A stretch of DNA of 45,546 nucleotides from Spirogloea muscicola (Eukaryota > Streptophyta > Zygnematophyceae > Spirogloeales > Spirogloeaceae): NCBI GenBank assembly GCA_009602725.1, contig WELB01000012.1, positions 170,252 to 215,797 on the forward strand, written 5' to 3'. The number at the start of each line of letters is the position of its first letter. Position 1 is the first letter of the stretch. The position numbers and the translations under genes are program-made. The notes under the pieces were generated by a model that was given only the letters and a program-made list of their open reading frames with translations, was not told the origin of the DNA and did not search any database. Of the stretch, positions 1 through 11,211 are shown in pieces.

Positions 1-125
<125 letters not shown>

Positions 126-203
126 TGGCGGGCGCCCGGCGCGCCGTGAGCGCGCCGCCTCCTGCCACGGCGCCGTCGGCTTGGCTCTCGAGCCGGCGGC
201 CGC

Positions 204-3200
204 ATGGACCCCCCCTGGCACGCCCTGGGGTCCGTCGAGGACCTCCAGCGCTTCGGCCTCTCGCAGGACGCCGGCGCTGGCGGCCTCGCGCCCGACGACG
301 GCCCCGACCCGCTCATCGCGCACGAGCTCGTCCACGTCGGCGGCGAGTGGGGCGACGCTGCCCTCTGGGGTGGCTGCGAGCTCCTCTGCGACAGCACCAA
401 GCCGGCCGTCGGCGCCGGCGGCGTCGCCCTCCAGCTGCCCAAGCCGGAGCCGACGGACGCGCTGGCCGCCAACGGCTGTGGCGGCGGCGGCACTGGCAGC
501 GGCGAGCTGGAGGCTGGGCGTCCCTGGCAGCTCCAGCCACTGGCGACGGAGCAGTCAGCGGCCGGCGCATGGACGGATGGCGGTGGTGGTCTCAGCGGCG
601 GCGGCTGCGGCCCATTGCCATCGCTAGCGAAGGCTCCCTTGGCAGTGGAGGCGGTGGCAGGGCCCTCCAGTCCCTCCTTGTCCTCGCACACATTGTTGGA
701 GGAGCTGCAGCCGCTGCCGCCGCTGGCCTCCCCAGCCAGAGCACAGCAGCAACCCAGCAGCAGCGCCGTTGCGCGCGCGGCAGCGTTCCAGGAACTCGCG
801 GCGGCCGGCTGGCGCATGGAGGTCAAGGTGCGGCGGCATGGCACCAATGCGGGGCACAAGGACCACATATTCACATCACCGAGCGGCCAAGTGTTCCGGT
901 CGCTCACCTCTTCGTACGAAGCGCTGCGCTGCTCCGTGTCCGCGCACGCCATGCTCGACGGCGGCAGCGGCAGTCGGCGCTGGATGCCCTCCCTGTCGGG
1001 TCCCGCCAGGAAGCAGCCGGCATTGCAGGACGACTCGAGTGGAGCACATGCCGTTGGCGAGGAAGCCCGCCGGAAGAGGGAGGAGGGCTCACGGCGCAGC
1101 CGGCGGGAGCAGGCTCGCCAGCTGCGCGTGCGAGTTACGCCAGACTGCGAGCCGCCGCTGCCGTCGCCGCCGCCACTCGTGGCGCCGCCAGGTGGCAGCA
1201 GCGGCGGCAGCGGCGGTGGCCGGCGGTCCGTTCTGGCGCGGCTGCTGGATGCCGGCGTGGTGGAGGAGGGCGAGGGCGTGACATACATGTGCCGCAAGGA
1301 CGGGCGCGTGATGCTGGAGGGCCTGGCATTGCGTGATGGCATCCTCTGCGCCTGCGGCTGCAACCGCCACCTCTCCATGTCTGACTTTGAGGCGCACGCC
1401 GGCTCCAGCCTTCGCCGCCCTGCCGCCAACATCTTCCTCAGTCGAAGTGCGGCCTGATCCGAGCCTCCTTGTGTCATCGCCGCAGCTGGGCGTTCCATGG
1501 CTACCGCCATTGCCAGCCGATTGATCCGTGGCTGCGGCCGTCACAGGTGGGCGCTCGCTGGCGCAGTGCCAGCTGGAGGCGGGCGTGTCGTCGTGCGTGG
1601 CAGCGGCAGCAGTGCGGCCCGACGTGGCCGGTGGGGCCGCCGTCATGGACCTGATGCCGGGTTCCTGCTGCGACAACAGCGACGAGCTGTGCCGAATCTG
1701 TGGCGACGGAGGGGAGCTCATCTGCTGCGACGCCTGCCCCGCCACCTTCCACTTCAAGTGCATTGGCATCGAGGCGAGTTCTCATCACTGCCTCTGCTCC
1801 TGCTGCTACCGTCTTGCCCTTCTTGCACTCCTGGACTGACCCGCACAGGCAGGTGCCTGGTCACTGCTCTCAGCTTCTTCAGCTGATTTTGCTCCTGACA
1901 ACCCCCATCGCCATGCACAAAGCAGGAGGTACCTGATGGCGATTGGTTCTGCCCGTCATGCCGGTGCGCCATCTGTGGGGGATCCCAGTTTGACGCTTCA
2001 GGGTTCAGCGAAGCCACGGTACTCCTGTGCGACCAGTGCGAGCGCGAGTGTGAGCAACCACCGAGCTCCGATATCCTGTGGCCACCATGACACAGGGTTT
2101 CTTGGCCCTGTACAGGCTACCATACTGGTGCACTCTCCTCCTGCCATTGCTAACCCTGATGCTCATTATTCGCCTCATGCCGGGTGCTGCAGATCACGTA
2201 TCGTGCGTCCAGGGGCAGGGCAAGCAGGACCTCGAGCAGCTGCCCAAGGGAAGCTGGTTCTGCAGCCAGTCATGCAAGCAGGTCTGCCTGTGCGCTGTCC
2301 TCCTCCCTCATCGTCAACCCCCTTCTCAGATTTCCAGCCGAAATTGCCGCTGACTTTGTCGACATCTGTGTCGCAATTGCTGCAGATCAACTGCGTGCTG
2401 AGGAAGCTGGTGGGCCAGCCACAGCAGCTGGGCAGCAGCCTTTCCTGGACGCTGCTGCACTGCAGCGACGGGGATCACGAGCACGGTGGCCGGGGAGGCA
2501 ACCGGCAGCTGCAGGCTGCACTCGCGGTGATGCAGGAGTGCTTCCACCCCATCCGCGACTTGCGCACGCAGGAGGACCTTATCCCCCTCATAGTCTTCAA
2601 CCGCAGGCGAGTGACTGATGGGAGCTTATGTTCCTGCCACCATCTCTTGTGGCCGCACAGCAGGTCACTGTCCCAAGAGTTGTTGCTGTTTACGATTGGA
2701 GAACGCCGTTACTGTAGGAGAACGCCAGGCTGTTGCATGACAGATATGCAGTGGTGTTCTCCGGTTGCTGATCTTGCTGAGCACATGCAGGCGGCCATAC
2801 ACCGACTTCGCGGGTTTTTACACACTCCTCCTGGAACGCGATGGCGAGCTCGCCACAGCTGCCACAGTCAGGTAGCTGACGCACGTGCCACGGAGACAAG
2901 GGAGGCTGAAGCTTGCCACCATGGACTCTGCGTTGCCCTTGCAGGGCCAGAACGAGCAAGCGGGGCTCCAGGCTCCGCAAACAGCATACGCATTGCATAA
3001 CCTCCAGACAGCACTGTCTTCTGGCTGGGTCCCCTACTTGAATAAACCAGCCTGGCATCGTATCACTTTCTGACTTCCTGTTGCGCATCTCCTTTGTGTG
3101 CAGAGTATTTGGAGCTCGGCTTGCAGAGATGCCCCTCATTGGTACACGCTTTGCTTTCCGCAGGCAGGGCATGTGCCGCTGGCTGATGATGGCCCTGGAG

Positions 3201-4426
3201 AACGTGAGTGCTCTTGTCAGCACGTCTGTAGCAGTCAGCACTGCTCCATCGTGACGAGAAAATGAGCAAGTTCACTGCACTGACGAGACATTGAGCCAGC
3301 AACAGATGCTTCATAACGGCGTCTGACCATCGACGCCCTCAATGACCAGTCTTTGTGTAAGTCTGCGGCAGCTCTTAGGAGTGCTGGGCGTGGAGAAGCT
3401 GGTGCTGCCGGCAGTTCCAGGCCTGGGTGACACGTGGACAAGCGCCTTCGGTTTCCGCACCATGGCAGAGAGCGAGATGCGGCTACTTGCGGAGCTTGGC
3501 ATCCTCGTCTTTCCTGGCACGACCACTCTCGAAAAGCTGGTCCAGCCCTTGCCGTGCAGGATGTTGAACATGGCAGAGATCCTCTTGCCACCCAATGGTA
3601 GGAGCTATCTTAACGCCTGAATGCTCTTCTCAGTAACAGCTCCTTCAGATATCTAGTAGCTGCAAGCTTTCTCATAAATTTAAAAGTAAGCTTCACCATA
3701 TGAGCGTGTGAGGAGCAGTGGCTATGATCCTGGCTATAGTCACACCCTACTTATGTCGCCCTGAGCTTTCTATGTGCATCAGGAACTTTTGACCAGGCAA
3801 GCTGTGAGGGCGGCGGTCACAGCTTAGAACGAAATGGGTGCAACGTCGAGGACACCCAGCAGCTAGGCAGAAAACAGGCGCTCAAGACGTGGTCGAGAGC
3901 CGGGAGGGCGGGCAGCGTGCTGGGACATGACGACCTGTGCTCTCTGCAGCCTTTACTGGTCGGGCTGGAGGCTGTGGCCGAGACGCCACTGCTGGCACTA
4001 GCGAGCCATTTCGTCAGTGTCAACAACGGCGATGATGGGAGTGACCGCGACTGGAAGCCAGACTTCCACGCCTCCGCAGTGGACATGAGCTGTGGGCTCC
4101 AGTACCAGCAGGAGAGCATCCCACCAAACTTGGACTTTGCCTGCGGTGCACCGCTGCCACCGTCGTCGCCGTCCTTGGTAGGAGCCTCTATCAGCGGCAA
4201 GTCCCCCACCAGAATCAAGTTCAAGTGGAGCAGTTTAGAGAGCCCACTTGCGTCAACAGCAGGCGAGCGCGCTAGCTGGCAGGCGCTGGCCAGCCCCAGC
4301 CCCGGGGGACGGCTCAAACGGTCATCAGATGACATTGAGATCTACGCAGAGGCCAGCGTGGTTGTAGGCACGACACGCTCTCACAGACAGGTCTGGCCTC
4401 AGAGCTTACTGACTGCTTGTTATTGA
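204..4426 (+). CDS. IDM1-like TDBD-PHD-PHD-GNAT chromatin protein
   Basis: This is a nine-exon gene of about 982 residues: 204-1440, 1547-1773, 1926-2049, 2193-2281, 2386-2606, 2791-2871, 3104-3203, 3372-3597, 3783-4426; all phases agree. Residues about 198-240 resemble the plant MBD/TAM-like segment ([14 protein letters not shown], then SPSGQVFRS). Residues about 342-412 are a TIFY-binding TDBD domain ([18 protein letters not shown]). Next come a PHD finger ([20 protein letters not shown]), a second cysteine-rich PHD ([32 protein letters not shown]) and a GNAT fold containing [10 protein letters not shown], the acetyl-CoA loop [10 protein letters not shown] and [10 protein letters not shown]. 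This order is that of Arabidopsis IDM1/ROS4-type nuclear histone acetyltransferases linked to active DNA demethylation, a role inferred here by family. Introns after 1773 and 2606 need GC donors. Donor 1 could also be at 1447. The start ATG at 204 is the first in frame. The end is uncertain: a splice at 4390 could join it to the next gene. Confidence 0.88.
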
Positions 4427-4762
4427 CATCTCTGTGAAGAATGCGTGCCTCCAAAAAAGGGTTGAGTACCTGCATATCTGGAAGCAGCTACTCATGGGTT
4501 GCACATCTGCATGTTTGGTAATAGCTACTCTATTGCTCTCCACCCCCTTCTAACTTGTGATAGCTACTGGCAGGGTGTGGCAGAGGTGAGCTTGGCAGTC
4601 ACATATCCATAAGATTCAGAGAGTGTGCATTTGCAATTCCAGATGGCCCTTCAGTCAAGAGTCCAGATTGATGGGGGCAAGTCAGCCTGGAGGTACTGAT
4701 AGCCCCTCATTCCCGAATGTGTGCGTGACCAGGTCAAGCAGTCAAAGTGGGTGGCGGCAGCC

Positions 4763-6743
4763 ATGAAGGAGCTTGTGAGGCAGACCCCCAAGCCCAAGGA
4801 GGCCAACTCGCCGCCGTCAGCAGGCTGGGAGGATGTTGCAAGCCCCACACCAGATACACTTTCATCCCCCACAAATGACAGCCCTCCACTGGGCAAGGTC
4901 CACAGCGCCCCAGCTCGCGCAGGGAAGCCGTTCAAGCGCATAAAGCTGAAACTACTCTCTGCATCTGGAGGAGTACCACAGACAGCTTCAGTGTCAAGCG
5001 TCTCCAGCAGAGACGCCAAGGTGCTGGCGGGCAAAGGGAAGCAAGGACGAGAGCGGGAGTCCCGGAGGGCGGGTGAGCCACTGCATCCCGAGGGCCTGGA
5101 GTGGGAGCCCCGCAAGGGCAGGGTCAAGATACCTGGCCAGCCGGAGGTAAGTCCCACAGCAACTGCAACTCCAACTCCAGGCAAGGTCACCATCGTCGAC
5201 GAGGACGCCAGCCAAGAGCAGTGTGCCAGGACGGAGGGAGCCAGCGCTCTGCAAATGGCCAGGCTCAGGAAGGCCGAGGGGCCCCAGTGCAGCAGGGTGT
5301 CCAAGCTCAAGATATCTCCACACGTGAGGTCGGAACAAGGTGCTGGGCTGGTTGAGATAAGGGCGGAGGCGGAAGATGAGGCGCCAGCATCGCCTGGCTG
5401 GGCAAAGGGGCCGGAGTGGCTGCATGCCCTCCTGGAAGCCCATTTCTGGGGCGTGTGTCCGGAGCATGCCCTCCTGGAGAGGAAGGGCAAGCCAGAGCGT
5501 AATCGGTTCTGCATTGACTGCTCCATGTCGCCCCCTCAGCGCCCACCCGAGTCGCTATCATTCTGCAGCACTTGCCTGAGCGAGCACCATGCAGACCACA
5601 GTGTGCTTCAGGTGATTGTGCCGACCCAGTCGTAGGAGGCTGATGAGAGGAGTGTCCGAGTACAGTACAAAATCCGTCCAATCCCAGCATCTCAAGTCTT
5701 GCCAATGCTTACGTCTGGCAACTTTACTCATGCGCTCCCGCTTCTAGTGGTCATCGGTCCTTCCCCTGTGTAGTACTTATGCAATCTAATAGATTGTTGT
5801 CCCACTCCTTGTCCTGGCCAGATCCGCAGAGCCTCCTACAGAGACGTCGTGAAGGTGGCCGACATTGCCCCTCTTCTCGACATCAGCACCGTACAAGTCT
5901 ACACGATCAACAGTGCCAGAGTAGTATTCCTGACGCCTCGGGAGGAGCAGAAGCTCACCAAGGGGGTCACCATCTTCTGCGAGTCGTGCAGTCGAGGACT
6001 CCTCAATGCATTTCGCTTTTGCTCCATTGGGTGCAAGGTCAATCAGGCTCACCCTACTTACCAATATGTCAGCATTTCTTGCAAGTCCTTCACATTGAAG
6101 TAGTAGAAGCTCAGTGGTAGGTGCAGCAGTCATGGTTAGCTACTTGCTGCTGTTGAGTTGTCATGTGGCTTAAGTGATTAGCTGCTGATGTGGTATGGGT
6201 CACAAGGGTCCTAGACACTCGGAGCATGAGCTATTTGTTGGACCACTTATGCAGGTCGCTGGCATCATGCGGGAGGGGCCTGGCAGCTGCCTGACCATGC
6301 AGCCAGCTGGTGTACCGAAGAGCAGCTTGGCTGGCGCAGTACGCAAGCCCATGGCAGCACCTTCTTCGCCAGTTGTACTTGTAAGCATTGACTCACCGCA
6401 GCAGCACCAGCCAATGAGCTCCACAGAGCCAGTGTCAACTCCAGGGGCCGGGGAAGCACTGCAGGCACCTTGCACTGTCTCTGGGACGAGGGAGGTGCAT
6501 GTTGAACTCGTCGCTGAGAAGGACGAAGATGGAGCTTTCGATGCTCCCCCTTCTGAGCAAGCGGAGCAGTCATGGAAATCAAGAAGTGACTCAAAGAAGA
6601 GAATGGCTGAGGCCACTGTAAACAAGTCCGGCAAGTGTGCAGGCTTGACGGTGTTTACAGGCAGGAATGGTTACCACTGCAGCCAGCCGGACGAGGATGG
6701 AGGCCCGCGCCTTCAGCAGGGACGCTTGGAGTGTGGTGCCTAG
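4763..6743 (+). CDS. PLATZ-domain zinc-dependent DNA-binding protein
   Basis: Three phase-0 exons (4763-5611, 5822-6037, 6255-6743) give about 517 residues. The PLATZ domain begins near residue 224 with PEWLHALLEAHFWGVCPEHA. It continues through NRFCIDC, FCSTCLSEHHADHSVLQ, IRRASYRDVVKVADI, VQVYTINSARVVFL, FCESCSRG and FRFCSIGCKVAGI, so the Cys/His ligands of both zinc sites are visible. PLATZ proteins are plant-specific, bind A/T-rich DNA, and in some cases bind RNA polymerase III factors. The C-terminus has a basic patch (SKKRMAEATVNKSGK). Typical family members have only a short leader before the domain, whereas here about 220 low-complexity, basic residues precede it. The ATG at 4763 is the first in the frame, which stays open back to 4703 without an ATG. 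An acceptor at 4732/4733 would instead fuse this exon in phase to the upstream gene. Confidence 0.88.
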
Positions 6744-8088
6744 GGCCTGACTTGTCAATTGTGTTGATATTTGCCATAACTGGAGCAGAGCGGCTATCAG
6801 GCCTTTTGAGCGTGCGCCACACCCTGCGAAGGTTGGACAGCCGCCTTTGCATGACCTTGAGAGCCTGTTCGCCCATTTTGCAATGCCAAGGACTGGCACA
6901 TTTGCTGGTACCTTTGGACTACTGCTGACTCTCTGTGAAATTTTTTGGACCGTCTTGCTCCCAAGGCCCTGGGCCAGGCAGAGAGCTCGAGCAGAGAAGG
7001 CGTGAGCCGCTGGCAGTAGCAGCATTGCAGGCATGTGTGCTCGATTGATGGCAAGCAGAGGGATTGGGAGAGCCTGCATGCGTAGCCTGGCCACGGGCTG
7101 CCTGAGCTGATGCTCTGATTGGTGTTCTGCGCCACTAGCAGTAGCAGCTACAGACTGGGTCACCATGGCTAACATCACCAGCGGGGCCAAGTTTAGCCGC
7201 CGCTTGCCCCGCCACCCTTGGTGGTGCTGGCGACTCTAAATCTGACAAGTAGGCCAACCTCTGCCTTGGGCAGAGTAGCAGGAAACAGATGAACAGAGCC
7301 GGTTCCTGGAACTGGTCACCGCCTTGGCAAGGCTTTCCTCATCTCGTGCTCAAAGCATAAAGCTTGAAATGCACTCTCCCATACCTCCTTCCTGGCTGTG
7401 CCCTTGCTTCATGGCCACTCCTGTGGCATACGCTTAGGGATTTCTCAACGGGGCCTTCTCATCAGGACTCTCGGTTCACTATGAACCCCCTCACATCTCT
7501 AATTTGGTAGCAATTGCTGGTAAGAGCATGCCACTGTGAAGGCCGGCCATGAGATCGCAGACAGATTGGCAGAGGGTGCTCCTAGACTGATAGAGCCTGA
7601 GGCGTGGGGGGGTACTCTTGCTTCAGCAAGCTTTGTACTATCCGACTTGCATCTACTGACTAGAGGTTACTGAAAGTCCCCTTTGCTGCTTTCCGCCTGC
7701 TAGCTACTCAGATTTGCATCTACTGACGAGAGGTTACTGAGAGTTCGCTTACTGCTGTCTCAGTCCTTTGCACTCCGACTCCTTCAGACCTTGTCCATTC
7801 TTTTGGGCTGGCCTCTCCCAGCCACTAGTTAATCTGGCCGCGCTTGCTTCCTTCTTTGCTGCTGTCTTGGTACTTAGCAATCTCGGCTCCTTCAGTCCTT
7901 GTCCATACCTTTGGGCTGGCCTCTCCCAGCCACCAGTCAATCTAGCCGCGCTTTTCTACCTTCGTACTATGAGCTACTGTGGGCGAGGCAGGCTTTCTCG
8001 CGGCCCCGAGGTCTCCCCCTCCCGACTTGCCGGCACGCAGCTGGCTCGCCGCGGCGCGCTGCCGAGCTCCGCGCCGCCGGGCGCGGCC
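6744..8088. other. Intergenic, PLATZ 3' side; duplicated segments
   Basis: No convincing gene is seen. The stretch 7643-7760 contains an imperfect direct duplication (core CATCTACTGAC then AGAGGTTACTGA, twice), followed by two copies of the dispersed repeat core. Open frames here show no family motif. Confidence 0.6.
7780..7955 (+). repeat. Tandem pair of the dispersed fold-back repeat core
   Basis: Two units, about 7784-7845 and 7891-7950, share CCTTGTCCAT, TTTGGGCTGGCCTCTCCCAG and AATCT.GCCGCGCTT. The GGCTGG...CAGCC part is an imperfect inverted repeat. The same core recurs at many places in the window on both strands, so this is a genomic repeat family rather than a local event. It lies just upstream of the pyrophosphatase start and probably within its promoter region. 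Confidence 0.75.
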
Positions 8089-9302
8089 ATGGCCGCCTCG
8101 GACGCGGCCCCGCCGAGCCGCGCCTCTGCCGGCACCATGTCCGCCGCCGCGCCCGTCGCGTGGCGCGGGCAGGTGGGCCTCTTGCTAACTCGCGCGCTCC
8201 TCTCCCACTGCATCGCCGGCGCCGCACTAGGCCCGCCCGGTGCTGCCGGGGCCGACCCAGAGCCGCGCCACAGTGGACCCGTGGACTGCGGCGGAAGCTT
8301 GACGGCGGCGGCATTGACGCCGACACCCCGCTCCGCGCGCGCAGCTCGTAGCGAGCGGGCCGGCGGAGGTGGAGGTGGTGGTGGAGGTGCCAGCCGGGAG
8401 CTTTGTGAAGCGGCGGGCCGGCGGCGCCGTCGACTTCGTCGCGCCGCTGCCCTGCCCCTTCAACTACGGCTCCGTGCCGGGCGTTCTCGCGCCAGACGGT
8501 GGGCCGCCATGCTTCCTGCCAGCCAAGTCGCACGGCGCTGAGCCTGTGATGGCAAGATGGTGTTGTGCTTGTCAGCCTGAACGGAAGGGAACAAGAATCT
8601 GCAAGCTGACAGCATGCGCTTGGCTGGTTCCAGAAGCTGCCGATGTCATAGACTCAGTCATTCTGGCCATCTCCTTGCGTGTCAGCAGACCGTCAGCTGG
8701 ATGCTTGTCAGGCCCTCATGATGTCCTGTCACCACCAACACTGAGGCATGACCCGCTTGGCGTACGGCTGCAGGCGACAACCTGGACGCGGTTGTCCTGG
8801 GACCGTGCTTGCCGTACGGGTCCAGGGGAGTCTGGCCTGTGCTGGGCATTGTCAAATTTTTTGACAATGGAGACGTTGATGATAAGCTGATCTGCATCCA
8901 GCCCCGTAGCAGGTCCCTGCACCACAGTCACCTTGCACCTGCGATTGTGAAGTTCATCATCTCGCACAAGGAAGATCCACAAAGTCTAAGTGATTGCCTA
9001 TGAACGTCTGCAGGGTGACGTGCCAAGCTGGTTCAAATGTGGGCCCCCCGTTTTGCCAAACAGCTCCTATTTGCGTGGCACTGTCTTCCACTTCACCAGA
9101 GGGGCATGTAGCCAGGCAGCACTCGCCTCCTTCCATAGCAGAAGGCAGAGACGATGACTTGACTCTTGCCGATTGGTTACTTGTCTCAGCATTCTTCAGG
9201 ACATATGCAGTCCTGAAGGGTGCATTGAATCTTGTACGAGGAAAGCATGGGCGGACAGCATTTGACGGCTGGCAATATGTCTCATCAAGGACTACTCAGT
9301 AA
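8089..9302 (+). CDS. Inorganic pyrophosphatase family protein
   Basis: The model has four exons: 8089-8172, 8345-8498, 8774-8912 and 9116-9302 (187 residues, phases consistent). Family I pyrophosphatase hallmarks are visible. EVPAGSFVKRR supplies the early Glu and Lys. VDFVAPLPCPFNYGSVPG contains the NYG motif. The splice 8498/8774 precisely restores the metal-binding DGDNLDAVVLG. Next comes FFDNGDVDDKLIC, and the C-terminus ends with FFRTYAVLKGALNLVRG and FDGW, as in short bacterial and plant homologues. The enzyme would hydrolyse diphosphate to two phosphates. Exons 1 and 2 and the first part of exon 3 are firm. The junction 8912/9116 is a best guess because the residues between DDKLIC and LADWLL are not conserved. 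The start is one of two in-frame ATGs (8089, 8137). No clear transit peptide is seen. Confidence 0.82.
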
Positions 9303-10025
9303 GCTGTTTATTATGCTGCCCTCATAAGATATCACGAGAGGAGTCACATCATGACCGCAGTGTTGTGTCTTTTTGGCGAGCCTGGTCATCGTTTTTTTGA
9401 AGCTACACATACACAAGCTGCTGCCTAGCCTTGCTGCTTTAAGCAGCATCCACCATCATTTCCGGATAAACAGATCATGGGAGGTGTTTGCGTTCTGATA
9501 CTAGCAGCTTACAAGCTGAGCTGATTATCTCGAGGTTTTGGTGACCGAGTTGTTCTATACAGCATACAAGGTAGTGATGCTCGGTGGACCATGTATGCTC
9601 AGTACAAGCCTCAGAGTATCCAAGAAGCAAGTGTCTTGGTGGTCATAGCCTTGCGGAGGAAAGAGCAACCAAAGCTTTGAAGAAGACCCCATGCCTTGAA
9701 GGAGTCGGGGATTGATTTCTATATCTCGTCCATTGAGCAGGTGTAAGCCAGCGCATGAGGGGGATGCCTGTGATAACTTGTTATCTGTTTTTCCACAGGA
9801 AAGACAAGTCTTGATTACTTGTACTTGTGACAACGCTAAGGAACTGATGTCATCCGGGGTCATGCATGCTTCAGTACGGACCTGTCAAGCGGCTGTAACT
9901 GAAGGCCACCTCATAATTCGCTGGGCAAGTTGGCAAGCGTCTGAAGGCCAGATTGTTACATGTGCTTGCAGAAAAAAGGCGAAGTATGTACGTAAATAGC
10001 AATACGTAGCTGTATGTACTGAGCT
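9303..10025. other. Convergent intergenic region
   Basis: AT-richer sequence lies between the 3' ends of the pyrophosphatase (+) and the MYB gene (-). It presumably holds both 3' UTRs. I see no coding motif and none of the dispersed repeat. Confidence 0.6.
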
Positions 10026-11211
10026 CTAGTAAAGCAGTGAAGCCCAAGCTGGCCACTGGACGGTCTCTATCCATCCAGCTTCCCGTGCTTCTAACAGAGA
10101 GATCATGGGGCTCTCACGCTGCTCCGCTTCAGATGAGCAACTTAGTGAGAGAAAGTCCGTGGGCTCCAGGCAAGTCGGAGCTGGCGAGCTATGAGCCATA
10201 CCATGCTGCAAAGAACGACATGGATGGCCTCCAGGCCTCCATATGTGCAAAGGTGCTGGGGGGCTCTGGCTAGACGTGTTGCTGAGACTTCCTGCTGGAC
10301 TGGGCGACCTCTCCCAGCAGTCGATCTGTTCTGGCATCAGGTACCCCTCAAGGCTTTGCAATGTTGGCGCGTGCATGACGTTGCTCAAGCAGGTCGGAAG
10401 TGTTGCTGTTGTTGTAATGTAAGCTGGGTCGTCTTCTTTCCCCTCTTCAAAGGCTGACCTGCGCAGTCTCTTGAGAGGTGGAAGGACGTCGGCAGGCTCC
10501 AGGTTTCCTGTCAAAGCCTGGCTGCTAGTCGAGCAGATTGAGGAGGTTGCGCTCGCAATACTGGAGCTGGCGGCCTTGGCGAGCGTGCTTAGAAGGGCGT
10601 GCTCTGGGTACACTGGGAGCCCTGCCCGGCTTCGCCTCTTGAGGCGGGTGTTCCAGAAATTCTTGATCTCGTTATCAGTGCGCCCCGGCAGGTACGCTGC
10701 CATGTTGGCCCACTTGTTGCCGAGCGTCGTATGCAGCAGCACGACAAGCGCTTCCTCCTCAGCTGTGAACGAGCCCTTCCTCAGGTCTGGCCGTAAGTGA
10801 TTGGCCCATCGAAGGCGGCAGCTTTTTCCGCACCTCCGTAGGCCTGTCCTTTTCTCGACAACGTTCCACTTACCCTCACCATGCTGCACAGGCGGACGTC
10901 TCCAGGTGAGCGTCGACTTGGTCGCACAGTGGCCAGCCAGCTTGCAGAGAAACAGCATGAAGCAGCAAAGAGGCCTTCTTGTACAGAGGAGCCTATCTCA
11001 GACCCTTTGCACGATCTGCTTCCACGCCTCAACTCAGGAGATGATCGTCACTGGTTGTTGAGAATACCTCTGTGACGTAGGCAAAAAGTATGGCATCCTC
11101 TTCGGCCGTCCAAGGCCCTTTCTTAAAGCCCACTCCTTCCCAGCCCAAGGATGCAGTGCCTGAAGCCTCGTCTCCGGCAGAGAGGCTTGGCTCGCTTGTG
11201 GTGTAGGACAT
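10026..11211 (-). CDS. R2R3-MYB transcription factor, GAMYB-like
   Basis: There are two exons on the minus strand, 11211-11068 and 10883-10026, joined in phase 0 (333 residues). The intron falls inside repeat R2 and joins AILFAYVTE to [12 protein letters not shown]2 is [10 protein letters not shown] ... GKW ... [17 protein letters not shown]3 is [15 protein letters not shown] ... [18 protein letters not shown], then [20 protein letters not shown]. The Phe in place of the first R3 Trp, WANHLRP and the RAGLPVYP tail are characteristic of the GAMYB group (subgroup 18 and relatives). That group controls gibberellin-linked or reproductive programmes in land plants and is present in bryophytes and streptophyte algae. 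The C-terminal 180 residues are Ser/Pro-rich, as in activators, and otherwise unrecognised. The start ATG at 11211 is followed by 31 residues before R2. The upstream 600 bases are extremely GC-rich, consistent with a promoter and 5' UTR. Confidence 0.92.

Noticed and set aside
6108-6190. tRNA-like A-box sequence (AGCTCAGTGGTAGG) in the PLATZ intron
   Set aside because: No matching B box (GGTTCGA-type) or acceptor stem follows; it does not fold as a tRNA by eye.
6591-7190. 199-codon minus-strand frame
   Set aside because: Overlaps the PLATZ terminal exon on the opposite strand, has no motif, and its composition is that of a shadow frame.
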